Shown piece after piece: positions 1 through 12,700 of a stretch of 64,000 nucleotides of DNA. The position numbers and the translations under genes are program-made. The number at the start of each line of letters is the position of its first letter. Positions within the stretch are counted from its first letter, which is position 1. The notes beneath the pieces were generated by a model, which searched no databases, was not told the origin of the DNA, and worked only from the letters and a program-made list of their open reading frames with translations. The DNA comes from Gigaspora margarita (taxonomy: Eukaryota; Glomeromycota; Glomeromycetes; Diversisporales; Gigasporaceae), in NCBI GenBank assembly GCA_009809945.1, contig WTPW01001085.1, forward strand, positions 99,410-163,409. The letters are read 5' to 3'.

Positions 1-976
1 TAATCATCATAAAGTTGGTCAAAAAATCTGTTTTCCATGCGTCATATTAATATTCTCTACATATTAAATTACGAATTCACGATGACTATTTAGTTGATAA
101 ATTTCATATTTTTACTTGGGTGCATTTCTTTATCTCATAAATTCTTACTGGGTCATAAATCTAATATGTAGAATTCTTATAATTTGGTGTAATTTCACAA
201 CCACTTTTTTTTTCAATTTCCTAATTTATTAATACCGCCAATAACCGAAGACTGAATATATTTACCAAAATATTTAGGCATATGATGTAAGGTAATATAA
301 ATTTTATTATCGGCAGCTAGAAGTTTGTTCATGAGAAAATTTTTTGATTGTTTGAGCTTTTTGTTGTTCCGCGTTGAGGACCAAAAAAAAAAAAAACAAT
401 AGTTAGCTTAAGGAGAGATATCGAAATAACAGAAATAGACGATACCAGTTAATATTTGGTATTTTCGTAAGCGAACGATTTGTAATAATAATGAATTCAA
501 GTTAGCAATAAAGGATTTATATAATATCCAGGATCACTTGATTTCTTAAATTCGCGATTAATAAAGTTCAAAAGATAAACTACTGATCAAAATTAAGTAA
601 CTTGGAAATCACGGTTCAAAGCTCAGGTTAATTTCGTCGAAATTAGAATTATTGTCAAACTTGCGAACAGTAAGGGGGAACCTGCAACATTAAAATGGCA
701 ATGAGGGTGTAAAAGAAATTATACATTGCTGAAATCTTGACCAAATGATATGCATAAACTGTTGAACTTTATGGATATAATTTATATCTAGTGATTATTA
801 TGTCATTGTTTCTCTTGCGACAGTAAGCTCGTTGAGCGAATATCTTAGAAGACTGCTAATCGTCAGGAGTTAAAAAATTTATTAAAGCGTTAGCTTAATA
901 AATTATTCACCGTTAACACTATGTTTTCTGGATATTAGGAACATGTCATATTACTTTTCCAAAATGTGATTTTGAT

Positions 977-1263
977 TACCCGCGCAAATAAGTAAAATGG
1001 AAATGGATAATCAGAAAATGCAAATTTTGACTATTCCACGAGAAAAAAAAAACGAAAATACGCCAATACTAGTGTTTAATCGACCTTGGTGACTAATTAA
1101 AAATGTCGGGAATGAAATTTTACATATAACAAATATTAATCTGTTTCTAGAGTCTCTGAAGTTAAGGTTCTAATCCTAAATTTTTACCTCACGCACTTAA
1201 TATACAAAATCGGATTTCCTTTTTTGGTTGTATCACCCGCGCAAAATAAGTATGTTATTTTTT
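977..1263. repeat. Segment bounded by direct repeats ACCCGCGCAAATAAGTA
   Basis: Two near-identical direct repeats (977-1003 and 1238-1263) share ACCCGCGCAAA(A)TAAGTA and bound about 235 bp absent from the flanks of copies B and C. It could be an insertion in A, or ancestral sequence replaced in B/C. No inverted termini were found. Confidence 0.45.
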
Positions 1264-1884
1264 TTATTGCGCACAGTATCGACACGACTTAAAACCAAAT
1301 ATATTACAAGTTTTTATGGAATAATAAATTTAATAACCTTGACTAAAAGCATTCGTTTTCATGCAACCTACTAGAATAAACAGGAAAAAACGCATTGACT
1401 GCAATTGTTTAATAATCGATAGTTTTTAAAACAGAATTTCTTCAATGCATTATAATTATTTTAATAAGTCCAGTAATTTGAAGTTTATAAATTTCGATTG
1501 GGCAAGACCTATAAGTCAATGGTCTATCTTATAAGTGAAGTTGAACAAACGGTCCAACTGCTCAACATTGGTTATAATAGCTGATAGGTACAGTAACTTC
1601 TCAACTTGCTGTAATTTATAGTAATTTATTTAATAATCTGGAATTTTATATTTTTACATATATTTGTTGTAAGTGGAAACAAAATTTAATTGGATTCAGA
1701 ATATCTAAAAATTTTGGGGTTTAATTTAACTAGGAAATTCCAAATCAACTAAAATTCCATTCCTACCTGACATATTTATACATCCCCACACATATACATA
1801 TCGATAAGATCAGATAAAAAAAATTGTATAAACAGCATAAAGACTAATATATATATATATCGGACGCCAATACCTTCAGAGAAT

Positions 1885-1890
1885 TTTATT
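1885..1890 (-). terminator. Candidate poly(A) signal of GTPase copy A
   Basis: AATAAA on the minus strand about 95 nt past the stop, in a block conserved at the matching place in copies B (23432-23437) and C (50720-50725) although the surrounding DNA has drifted. Inferred from the motif and its conservation only. Confidence 0.35.
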
Positions 1891-1982
1891 TTGTTTAATA
1901 CCTAAATACATGCAATGTGTATAAATATAATTAAAAATGATGATTCCAAACATATAATTAAACATAATTATTGATAATTAAC

Positions 1983-4815
1983 TTACGCGCTTCCTCGTTT
2001 GGATGACAAGTCTGTAGCCAATTTTTCAAGTCTTTGGATCTCTGCTTCAGCATTTCTTCGTAGATTAGCATTTTGAATTACTCTCGCATCTTGTCTCATG
2101 CTCTCAATATTTGCATGAAGTTCATCAACAAAGTTAAATCGCGAACAAATTTTACTTAAATCTTTACAAAGTTTATGGATGAGTTCATATTTAGCATTAG
2201 CAGTAGCTTGGAGGTTTGAAAGTGATGATTGATAATTGTTTGCATCAGTACTGTATTTTTGAAATTGTTGGCTGGCACTATCATATTGCGCTTTCATATC
2301 TTCAAGAACTTTATTTAGTGTTTTAGTTTCCGTAGTTAATTTGACCATGGCATGATAGTGGCTATATAAATTACATCGAGATTATTTAAAAGGTTTAAAA
2401 AGTTCTAAATGAATAGTAGAGATTTAAAGATTACCTTCTGGGCCCACAATTACAAAACTTACAGATATTGTTTGGTCCCATACAATAGCAACTGACAAAG
2501 TGATCAGTTCCAGAGCTTGATTTCATCTCAAGCCCACAATTTTGATGGCAAATTTTGTTGTCTTTAAAATGAAGGGTACAAACAGTACTATGATAATTTG
2601 CATCAACAATTTTGTCAAGAGTAATTGTTTCAGTTTTTGTATAATTAGCATAAGAATTCTTTTGATTTCCAGACTGTTGTAATGCTTTCTGAGCAGCTTC
2701 GAGACAATCTTGAACCTTTTGGATATTTGCAATATCTTGGGTCACTTTAGCAATTTCAGATTTGATTTTATTTCTGTAATCTCTCATATTTTCAAAGGCT
2801 TTAGTCGAAGTAGAAGATAAATCAGTAATCGTTTCTAGTAATCTATTAATCGTATTAATAGATTTTTTCCAATGATGTTCAACATTGAAATATTCATCTT
2901 CATCATCTTTCCAGACTTCAGGATCAGTGCAGAAAAATTGATTATCCATATAAAAAATTTTCTAATAACATTTAAAAAAAAGTTACAACAAAAACTTACT
3001 GTGAACTAGAAGAAACATAAAAATATTCTAACCTTTGGCTTTGCAATTTCTTTTGAGAAAGCACCTTCGGAAAAAGAAGCACTACTTTTTGTACACTTTG
3101 TTAAAATAAGTAAAAGATTTCCCAACAGATCATCGGGAAGGTTATTTGACAACCGAACCAATGTGTTCTTGATTGATGGAGTAACTCTGGCTTCAGTTCC
3201 ATTTGCAACGATTATAATAGCTGATAAAGAACCGGCAGTAATTGCTGTATCTATAATCTCTTGAATATTCTTGTCATCTTGTTTAACNCCANTTGTNTCA
3301 CTCAGTCCAGGAGTGTCAATGAGGATAAATTTATAGGCAGGATTATCAGGATGAGCGAAATTATAGGTATAACATTTTACAGTTTGACTTTTAGTTACAT
3401 CATCAATTTTTGATTCCGAATGTTTGTTAAGAAACTCTAAAATAGAATAATACAAATTGAAATAAAATTAATGATTTTTAAATAAAAAATATAGAAAATA
3501 ATTTTCAAGCTTTTCAGTGCATACATACCATTTTCAGTAACTTTATAAAATTTTGTGGGAATAACAATTTTTGGTTTATCGAGAGTACCACCTAAGAAAT
3601 AATTTGTCATTGTATTGATAATAGTAGACTTTCCGGTCCCAGTTCCGCCTAATAATAAAATTTTGAAGACACCCGGCTCTCGATTAGACAAATTTATTTT
3701 ATTTAGATTAAATTTTTTTTGATTAAAGTTGGTATTATTCGTATCGTAATCAGACTGAAAATTATTTTTTTGGTTTGGGTTTTGATTTTGAGATGCCTCC
3801 ATGAATTTCATGAATTGCGAAAACATATCCTGATAATTAGAAGTGGACTGTTCTTGTTGATATTGTTGGAATTGCTGTGGAAATTGTTGTGGAAATTGTT
3901 GAGGAAATTGTCGTGGAAATTGCGGTTGCGCAGATGGATACTCTTGAAAATAATTATTATTGTTATTAAACGCAGGGATGTGAGGATTTCCGTATTCATT
4001 ACGCGAAGGTTTTTGAGAAGAGTAGTAAGGAGGCGGGGAATCATTATCATCAAAATCTTTGGAATTGTTTTGGAAAAAATTTCTGTTATAAGGTTCTTTG
4101 TCACCAATTTCTTTTTCAAGCTTGTTTGAAAATCTTCTGGGGGTTTCTTCACTATTTTTAAGTGAAATATTATTCATGCCAGATGCCAAATCTAAAAAAT
4201 TATATTGTATAAATAGAATTTCAAATTTTAGAAAATATTAAATTATTCATTTTACAAATTATTTATTAATCTCACCTTCATATTCTTTTCTAACGTTTGT
4301 TCTTTCCTTATTATACATTTCTTGCAATTGCATAGCAATAAGATAATCATTTTCGATACCACTTCCTTCCTCATTATACATTTGTTGTTGTAATTGCATA
4401 GCAATATAATCATCATTTTCTACATTTTTGATGGTACTAGTAGCTAAAGTTATGCAAAAAAAAAAAAAAAAAGAGATTTAATTGATGCATAACGTGTACA
4501 CAAAAAAGAGCGCGCGCATACTACGTCTTGCGTCTTGGATAATCATCATACAATTAAAATTTTCTATTAAAAATACATGCCTGTATTATTATTTGTACGA
4601 GGCGGTTCTAAATTTTATAGGACGCATTTTAATGCAAAATTATAATAATACAAAAAATATAAAAACCAAAATCTTATATAGTTATTAACTTTGAAACAAA
4701 TAATAAAAAATAACGAACTTATTTCATAAGATGTGCTATTATAATCGTCGAAAAGCTTCTGCTGCAACCTCAGAGCATAGGTGTAATCATCGATATTGTC
4801 TTCGTTGCCTTGCAT
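1983..4815 (-). CDS. AIG1/GIMAP-like GTPase, copy A, six exons, 745 aa
   Basis: Exons (minus strand): 4815-4719, 4443-4276, 4191-3529, 3436-3033, 2961-2435, 2361-1983; total 2238 nt in frame. Exon lengths, phases and borders match the other two copies, and every intron is GT...AG. Domains: three A-x-Q/R-L-Q motifs (about residues 9-80) resembling MIU/UIM ubiquitin-binding helices; an Asn/Gln-rich linker with QFPQ repeats (174-204); a G domain with P-loop GGTGTGKST (270-278), DTPG switch II (350-353) and a weak G4, TKCT (422-425), in place of TKxD; a helical region (about 470-560); Cys/His cluster (572-623); coiled coil (625-745). A GTP-binding, probably self-assembling protein of the AIG1/septin-like group is inferred; its cellular role is unknown. 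The stop overlaps a perfect GTAAGT donor also present in B and C. Splicing there to the acceptor 80-90 nt on would add one codon then a stop. Ns at 3288, 3292 and 3297 lie in the G domain. Copy A alone keeps the normal GTGAG donor of intron 2. Confidence 0.75.
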
Positions 4816-4962
4816 GATATTATTTACTAGTTCTTAGTTATAAAGAATGAGAAATAAATTGACGTTTAGATTTCAAGTTTATTATCTAACGTTGGACTGT
4901 TGCGATTGATCGGTTATAAACAATAATGAAATTTATGAATTTTAAATTTAATTAGCTATGAG

Positions 4963-4973
4963 CTTTATATAAG
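4963..4973 (-). promoter_or_regulatory. TATA-like box upstream of copy A
   Basis: CTTATATAAAG on the minus strand, about 150 bp before the start codon. The same sequence lies at the same distance from copies B and C. No transcription start is visible, so this is a candidate. Confidence 0.4.
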
Positions 4974-5462
4974 ATCTATGAAATTATCATAACCCGTATA
5001 GCTGCCCCAAAAAAATCTAACAGCTTTATAGATAATCAAATTGGGGTGAATGCAGACAATAGTTAATAGACGTTTTTTAGCGCTGATTAACGCGCTTAGA
5101 AATAATTGTTAGCGTTTGGCGCATACTTTTTTATGTTATATAAAATTGGGCAGTAACCTCCTTACGGCTATGCCATATTTTATCTCATACTTTAATGTTC
5201 GCACCTTTATAACGCCACATCATATTTGGATAACCTCCGTTATCATATTGGTTTTTTTCAGCTTTGCCTGTTCTTATTCAGACGTGTAAACGTGACACAA
5301 AATGTTCAACATAACCGCCAAATTTGGACACAATGAAATTATACATTTTACAATTTGGACACAATGAAGCTATAAATTTTACCAATATGGTAATGATAAG
5401 AGTTGTTAATCTCATAGATTTTATAGTCTTCTTGTTCTTTGTTATATTGTGGGAAAAATTAG

Positions 5463-5484
5463 GTACGTACTTACGTACGTACGT
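5463..5484. repeat. (TACG)n microsatellite
   Basis: Short TACG array about 650 bp upstream of copy A, with counterparts at 19964-19982 (B) and 47208-47229 (C). The array predates the duplication and has changed length since. Confidence 0.8.
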
Positions 5485-6544
5485 TTATCTATTTTTAGCT
5501 TATCGATATCAGGAATCTAAATTTTCACAAATCACTTGAACTAATTTACAGGTAATATTGATATTTGTAGGATAGCTATACAATGATTATATGTAAACGA
5601 TTCATTATATATTTTTATAAGTATAGTCATTAAAAATTTCTTAAACAATTTAAAGTGAAAGAAACTAAAAATTAATAAAGCATTTAATCAAAAGATATAA
5701 AACGATAACTCTGAATTTTGGCAATCGATTTGACGTATATTACACATTTTAATCGCTATCAATTTCAAAACTATGTATTGCTGTAACATTTCAATATAGC
5801 TGTGCCATATTGCTGTTATTGTAACTATGCTATGCGCGCAATACATTTGTTATTAGAATCTTGCAAGTGCCAGGTATGAGCAATTAAAAATGATGTGCTG
5901 TAACTATGTTTAATAGCTATTACTATATAATATATAAAGTGTTTTTTGACTATTTTTTTTTTTATATTCATTAATAAGATGCTGTGAACGAAGTCATAGG
6001 CATCTATTTGACACGAAATCTTACCAGTAACGTAGTCATGTTTGCATAACGGAGTATATTGTTTATTACTATCTAAAATATCATAACAATTCTTATATTT
6101 GATTGCGGAATTACATCTGTAAAATCAAAATATTACAGACTGCGCATTACGTTCCTGGTTATAGTGCATAGTTACCTAATAGAGATCAATATGGATGGAA
6201 TTAAAACACCTTTATTCTAAAATCAGTATCATACTGATATGGCGCCATTTATTATTAAGGTTAGAAATTATACTGTAACAAATAAGAATGGTACAATTTT
6301 TAAAGTAGATATTCTACATCTCCTGATCTGGTATCCATGATATCATGCTGTTGCTGACCTGCTGTAATTTACCGAATATGGTTAGGTAGAATGTATAGAT
6401 CTACAAATTTATCCTTTCGTTCGTTATCAATTAATCAACCTGGCAACAATTCCGACAGGAAAAAACTAAAAACTACATTTAATAATCAGAGTACAAAAAA
6501 GCATATCAAATTAACTAAGCAACGTTTCACAAATTGAAGTTTCG

Positions 6545-6632
6545 TGTTATTGTATTGTGTTAAATTGTTAAATTGTGTTAAATTGTGTTAAATTGCGCTA
6601 AATTGTGCTAAATTGTGTTAAATAGTGTCAAA
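6545..6632. repeat. 10-bp minisatellite, unit AATTGTGTTA
   Basis: About eight tandem units with T/C and G/C variants. Copies B and C have only one to two units at the matching place (18855-18875 in B), so the array expanded in unit A. Confidence 0.8.
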
Positions 6633-7379
6633 TAACGATGTCTTAAGTTCTATTTCGTGACCTCATGTATAAAATTTGCAAATTCTGAAGTTAACTGAGT
6701 TACAACTCGTTATTTTTCTGTCAAAATAAAACAAACGCCTTAAGACAAATAATAAAAATGAGAAAGTGCTCGAGTCAAAAATTTTACTGATAACGCAGAT
6801 AATAGAAACGTGCACGAAAGAAAAGCTTTATTCATAAATTAAAACCATTAAGCCAAATTTTTATGTGAAAAAATAGAACTAATTCCGAACTCTACAATGA
6901 ATCATATAGTTTGGACAGGTATATGTATATCTTGTTTATTCTTTTAACACCAATTATGCTTTTGAAGCTCCTCATACATTTAGTATTTAGGCCTACAAAG
7001 AATTTCAACTCATGTGACAAATATAGTTAAAGTCTTCTGAAAATTAGTCATTGAAATTAAATTTGAACTCGATTAAGAAATACTACCAGGAACATAGTCA
7101 TGTTTGAATAACGGAGTGTATGGTTAACTGCCATCTAAAGTGGTGTAACAGAATCTTCTTTTTATTGGATATTAAAAAACCATATTTCACATGTTTGATC
7201 TGCTGTTGTGTCACCTTGTTTTTTTTTTACTTGCTCATGTGCATGTATGCTGTGCGTTGGAAAATGTATATTTGTGCGTGAATATATGTGATTATTGATA
7301 TCTCCGTATTACATATTGATCAATTTACAAGCAAAGCCTAAACCCTGGAAAAAAATGTCAAGATCATGGCTATTGTTAA

Positions 7380-8172
7380 ATAAACAATACTATATATTCA
7401 TTCGTAAAGTATTCATATTTTTTTTTTTTACCCTGTTAGATACAGGTATTTTTAGAATGGTATTATTTTTGCTATGAACACCGAATCCTTTCCTTAAAAT
7501 AAGGTAGAATCGAGGGATAACGGTGTCAAATAATCTTTTCTATCATGTTTGGTGCTAATTAATCTATAAATACAGGTAGCGTTTTGCTCTGCAAAGCAAT
7601 TACGTAATTTCCATGCATATGTGTCCATAATAGATAATTCAAGTCAACAGATCGAAAAGGTGGCTAAGCAGGGATATTCTGGAAGCAATCCGGATAGACC
7701 AGAATACAGCCATCAATCCTAATCGGGAATACTATCTCCATAAGTCGACGCCGTGGGAGAAGTTTGATAACCAGAATTAAATTAACTGCCTAATTTAGAA
7801 TCTCAATGAAATAATACTAATGGTCAGAAGCAAGTATAAAGAGGAGTGTATGCAACATGCACATCTCCGCTAGAAGCAAGTTCGCGGCCGAACCCACCCT
7901 CCCATGGGAATTTTGCACATAATCCACGTGAATCCTGCTAGCTTAAACTCATTAAGGCCTGTTATATGCGGTGCGGGAGACCACCGGCTGATGCTACACA
8001 TCGCGAATTCAACCGATGACGCGGATACGCGGCGCAATTATATTGTCCTAACTTTTTCGCATATGATAGAACGAGGTGGTCCGGAACAGATCTGCCAGAT
8101 ATGTTATATCCGTTATATATGTTAGATATGTCGAAATGCTATATAGGTCGTTTAAAGTTGATTTTCGTTTCA
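7380..8172. other. Duplicated block, CpG-richer copy (pair at 27220-28110)
   Basis: Collinear with 27220-28110 in the same orientation, although the adjoining GTPase units A and B are inverted relative to each other. The 27-kb copy has lost most CpG sites. No complete gene; see the relic inside. Confidence 0.6.
7650..8110 (+). pseudogene. Possible coding relic, unidentified
   Basis: Composition is less AT-rich than its surroundings, with protein-like open stretches in different frames. One, about 7677-7779, reads RIDQNTAINPNREYY inside it; another, about 7904-8105, reads GDHRLMLHIANSTDDADTRR inside it. The paralogue at 27480-27790 keeps recognisable pieces (IDQNIAINPNQEYYYHK) but is heavily decayed. 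I do not recognise a family. It could be a transposon ORF fragment or a captured exon. Confidence 0.3.
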
Positions 8173-8465
8173 GGCCACGCAAAGTTAATTTTCGTTTTGC
8201 ATAACCCGACGACCCAATTTTTTTTTTTTTTAAATACCTTAATTTTTAGGAATTACCCGATAGGTTCGATAAAAAAAAAACCAAAATTTTCTGATTCAAT
8301 GTTATGCAAACCGAAGAATTAACTATGCGTGACCTTTGATGTGAACATGAATTAATTTAGGCCACGCAAAGTTAATTTATTTTTTTTTAAAAAAAAAAAA
8401 TCCGACCCGCCGACCGGATTTTGAAGCACCAGGTTGTGCAAAACGAAAATTAACTTTGCGTGGCC
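8173..8465. mobile_element. GGCC-ended Harbinger-like MITE, composite
   Basis: Starts GGCCACGCAAAGTTAATT and ends with its inverted copy. A diverged inner end (about 8334) and a second start (8360) show two elements joined or nested, with T- and A-runs in the stem. The paralogous block at about 28080-28100 lacks it. Confidence 0.75.
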
Positions 8466-8790
8466 TGACATCGTTTTCAAGGACTCTCGGAAGGGGGGCA
8501 AATGAAATGAACATATAAAATGAACAAACTATTTTTATTGTAGTGAATCTATTATAACGAATTGACTTCAAGTTAAATTTAGTCTCTAGAGATTCACTAA
8601 TTAGATCAAATAAATTTGATTTAGTAGTTAACATTACATTCCTCTTATAAAGAGAAGCGCAAAAATAAATGAATAAATAAAATATAATGCATTCATCTGA
8701 GAAAAGTTATTCCTTCTTGTAAAGCAATGATCCATAATAAATCAATAATAGATTTAACTATTGATTCCTCATTTATTGAACAATTGGATC

Positions 8791-9438
8791 TAAAGATGCT
8801 TGATGAAGCTATTTTTGAATTGATGAAAGGTTTCATCAAATTACATACCTAACAAAACTTTGATGATTGATAAAACTGTTTACAATTAATGAAACCGTTA
8901 AGATTTACAAAACTATTAATGAAACTACTATTATTATATAAAAATAAAAAATTATATTATAAAGATAACATATGGCTTTTTTTATATCTTTTTAAATGAA
9001 ACTACTATTATTATATAAAAATAAAAAATTATGCTATAAAGATAAAATATGGCTTTTTTTATTATCTTTTTAAATTTTATAACAAGTTTTTCTGAGTGCT
9101 ATAGGTAATTTTTAGTATCATTAGAAGACTCATCAGATATATTCAGGCAATTGACACCTTCAATGGGTAATGTCAGGTGTATTTTATAAAAAAAAATAAC
9201 AAATAAAAAAATAGAAAATCAGTAGATATAATAATACATAAAAATATTAACTTTGCATAGACCAATTTATTTCCATTATAAAAAAAAAGAATAATTGTTT
9301 AATATTTCATCAATCATTATAGGTTTCATCATTCATCATAGATTTCATCAATCTTCAATTCATTATTCAGAAATTGCTTGACAAAAGGGTTTATTATTTG
9401 TTAATGATGAAAGTTTTATTATTTATCAGACATCTTTA
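8791..9438. mobile_element. hAT-like MITE, TAAAGATGCTTGA family, 648 bp
   Basis: Termini TAAAGATGCTTGATGAA and inverted ...CATCTTTA, flanked by the exact 8-bp direct repeat ATTGGATC (8783-8790 and 9439-9446). The paralogue at about 29268-29285 is an uninterrupted empty site. The interior is full of degenerate GATGAAA/TTTCATC motifs. No ORF. Confidence 0.85.
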
Positions 9439-9548
9439 ATTGGATCCTTGTGATTTTGCATTATCTCATAACTATGTAATATTGTGAACAGTATTGAATC
9501 TATAGACAGTGCAAATACATGTAATAATATTAAAACTACTAATGCTAA

Positions 9549-9789
9549 GGCCAGGCCAAGTTGATTATGTATTTTATATTACCCTCTTCTCCTCTTTAGG
9601 AGAAAGAGGAGGGTAGTTTATATAGTAAAATTCTAAAAAAAATTTTTCTGATTTGTTTTGTAACTATATAAAAATTTTCTGAAAGATTCCAAACCCTATA
9701 TATATTTATCTAAATTTTTTTTACTATAAGAGAAAGAGGAAGCCTAAAAAGAAGGGTAATATAAAGCATATAATTAACTTGGTCTGGCC
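9549..9789. mobile_element. Harbinger-like MITE, GGCCAGACCAAGTTGATT family, 241 bp
   Basis: Inverted termini GGCCAG(G/A)CCAAGTT(G/A)ATTATG with TAA on both sides (9546-9548 and 9790-9792). A relative with a damaged right end lies at 45103-45306. It shares GGCCA and AAGTTRATT with the GGCCACGCAAAG family. Confidence 0.8.
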
Positions 9790-12700
9790 TAACTGTTCCT
9801 AAGAGCTGTCTGTAGATTGTTCTTATGGACAAAGTTCATATTTTGATCATATAATAATGGTTAGTGTCTTTATGATTGATTCTAATTCTGTGACCTTATA
9901 TTAGAACCTCATGACATAATCTAGAGCTCTAGTTGACCCTAGTTATTCAAGCCAGACTTTCTATACCTTGATCAAAACCTCACTATTATTAGGGTTAAGT
10001 TAAGTAGTTTTAGTTAGTATTGTTAGCAGTGTATTATTTATACTCTCACAATTGGTGGCAACTGTAAAATTGAATTATCCTAATCACCTATTTTAATTAT
10101 TATTGTCCAAACAAAATGCCTATTAGTAGCCAAACCAAATCTCCAAGAAAAGTGCCAAAGACTTTGTATCCATATTCCTTAATCTCCTCAACATATGCTC
10201 TCTGGTCTAAATTAGATATATTTTAATTTTTATGCATAGAATTTAGATGGAATAAATGCACATAATTCTGAAACATGAGCATGAATACAAATTAATGTGC
10301 ATAATTAAGAAAGAGCTAAGTTATTTGTCACATATGTGAAAACGGTTTATATATCATGTAAACCAATAAGATTTCAGGATCAGGTGTAATGTAACATGAT
10401 CAGAAAAATTCAAAACAAATGTTCGCTTCATCAAAAACTGCTTATAACTCAAAATCAGCATAGGAAACCATCTTTCATGCTCTAACAAAAAGTTTTTCTT
10501 GAGCAATTTTACTATATACCCTAAACCTTGACCCTAACCTAGGTGCTCACCCTAACCCTAATCTAACAAAAACAAAAATTTTGTCAATGCAAAGATGATC
10601 TGCAGGTAACATATCAATTAAGTGACAAATAACTTAATTCTTAAGAAATTATGCACACACATAAAACCTATCTCTACTCAAGATAGAGTTCAATTTTGTA
10701 AAACAATAACAAATGAAATCCGAGTAAAAGTGTTAGCTCTTCTAATTATCACAAAAGATCCTTGAATTAATAAACTGGTATTATTATAAACTGATAACCA
10801 AATAGGTGTAAATTTAGATTAAAGCTTAATTCTGTGGCCTCATATTAGAGCCTTGTGATGTAATCTAGAGCTCTATTTGACTCTAGTTACTCTATTCACA
10901 CCTCAATTAAACCTTATCATTATTAGAGTTAAGTTAGAGTAGTTTTAGTTATGTTAGTATTGTCTTGTTGTGATATTTAGTATAAAGAAAGGTTCATTCT
11001 TCTAGAATATATGTATATAATTTATTTAATAATACCTAATTCAATAAGTTTTGTAATAATGCAAGGGTTTAGTCAGATGCAAGTCAGATTAAACTCTGAT
11101 AATTGATGCTACTCTAGCTCTTGATGAAATCTTAATGCATGATAAAACTCCTTATACTTGACGAAACCCTTGATGAAACTTTATATTAAATCTAAACATA
11201 TAATTTTTTATTACTATTATTTCACTAGCAATAGCAAAAATCATTCAAACAACACATAATTTTTTGACCTATCAATAATGATATCATTGCTATTAACATC
11301 TGTTATTTTCTCCACAAACTAAAACCATACTCTTAATATCTTTAATTACTAATTTAGATAAGATTAGCACTATAGCTATATTATTACTATATTTGGAATT
11401 GGGAATAAACAAATAAGTAAACAATATATATCAAATCTGATGATAACCCTTATGAAAAGATTTTTTATATTAAACTTCAAATATTTTTAAGGGTTTTAAA
11501 AAATGGTGCACCGTGCACTATGGTACATCCTTTTTATGCATCTCAAAATTTTACTAAAGTAATCCCTATTGCACTTTTAATAAAAAATGCTCCTCTCACG
11601 ATGTTACCTTAGACTCTAATTTTAAATTAATTCTAAACCTAATACTAACTCTAACTTCAACTCTAACCTCTAACCTCCTAGCTCTAACCTAACCCACCCT
11701 AACCCTAATTTCAATTATTATTATTTATAGAGATGCACCAAATTATAAATTTCTATTTTTAAATCATATAAAAATTTTATTTATACAGGCCAGATTCAGA
11801 TTTTGTACTACAAGTTTATATATTTATTTTGTTCCAATTTCAAATATAGAAATAATGCCAACCTTATCTAAATTGGCAATTAAATTTGTACTAGATTTTA
11901 ATCACTTGCTAGATGTTTAATTCACTCACTGAGTGATTCATAACTCATTGAGAGTTTATAACCTTTGTTGAGGGTCAAACTCACCAAACTATATCACAAA
12001 CTATGTCAAAATAAGAAGTATAAAAAATGCATAATAATAAAATACTATGCTACTACCAATTTATAAACATCTATCAGATATATCTGGATGATTGTTGCAA
12101 ATTATTAGGCAATATCAGATTGATATGTCAAAAAGATAAAAATTGGGTAAATATAATAATGACAAAAAAATTAAATTTATATAAACTAAATTATTTTTAT
12201 TATAAAAAAAATGAATAATAGTTTATGTTTATCAAAATCATTATAGGTTTTGTTATTTATTATTTGTTTCACCATGTGTTATTGGTTTTATCATGTATCA
12301 TAAGTTTTGTCATTCATCATTTTGTCAATTTGAAGTTGCCTGATGAATAACACAAATTGTATTATGCATCAGGTATCATTAAATTTATCTACCAATGGGA
12401 TCAATTAATTGTTGATAAATGAGATAATAAAGTGTTAAATTAATTTATGTGTATTAATATAAGAGTAATTAATTCAATCTGCTCTTTCTTGGACTCAGTT
12501 ATCAATGAAACTGAGTTCTAATCATGGATTTGGATTTATCATAGTCATGGTGACAAGAGAGCTATTATGATGACAGATGAATGATTTCAAGAGAACAATA
12601 ATATTTCTTTTGGATAACTTAAGTATAATGGTAAATTGGAAAAGATTAGAGCTAATACTTCTACTCTTATTTTGAAGGTTGAGACTCACAAAGTTTAACT

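Larger units (their letters stand above)
1..1982. other. 3' flank of GTPase copy A, non-coding
   Basis: No gene seen. Read on the minus strand, this stretch matches the 3' flank of copy C (50631 to about 53870) and, in part, that of copy B. Positions 1-240 match about 53700-53870, beyond the point (about 26460) where copy B loses homology. The roughly 1.1-kb element present in the B and C flanks is missing here; a different segment of about 0.3 kb sits at about 965-1265. Confidence 0.7.
4816..7140. other. Upstream region of GTPase copy A
   Basis: No gene. Read in reverse it is homologous to the upstream regions of copy B (about 17930-20503) and copy C (about 45350-47816). It lacks the GGCC-ended element those carry: the empty site is at about 6895-6925. 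Contains a TATA-like box, a TACG microsatellite and a 10-bp minisatellite. Positions 7081-7140 repeat 6020-6080. Confidence 0.65.

Noticed and set aside
3719-4129. Long plus-strand frame rich in Leu/Arg/Ile
   Set aside because: Antisense shadow of exon 3 of the GTPase; the same shadow appears in copies B and C.
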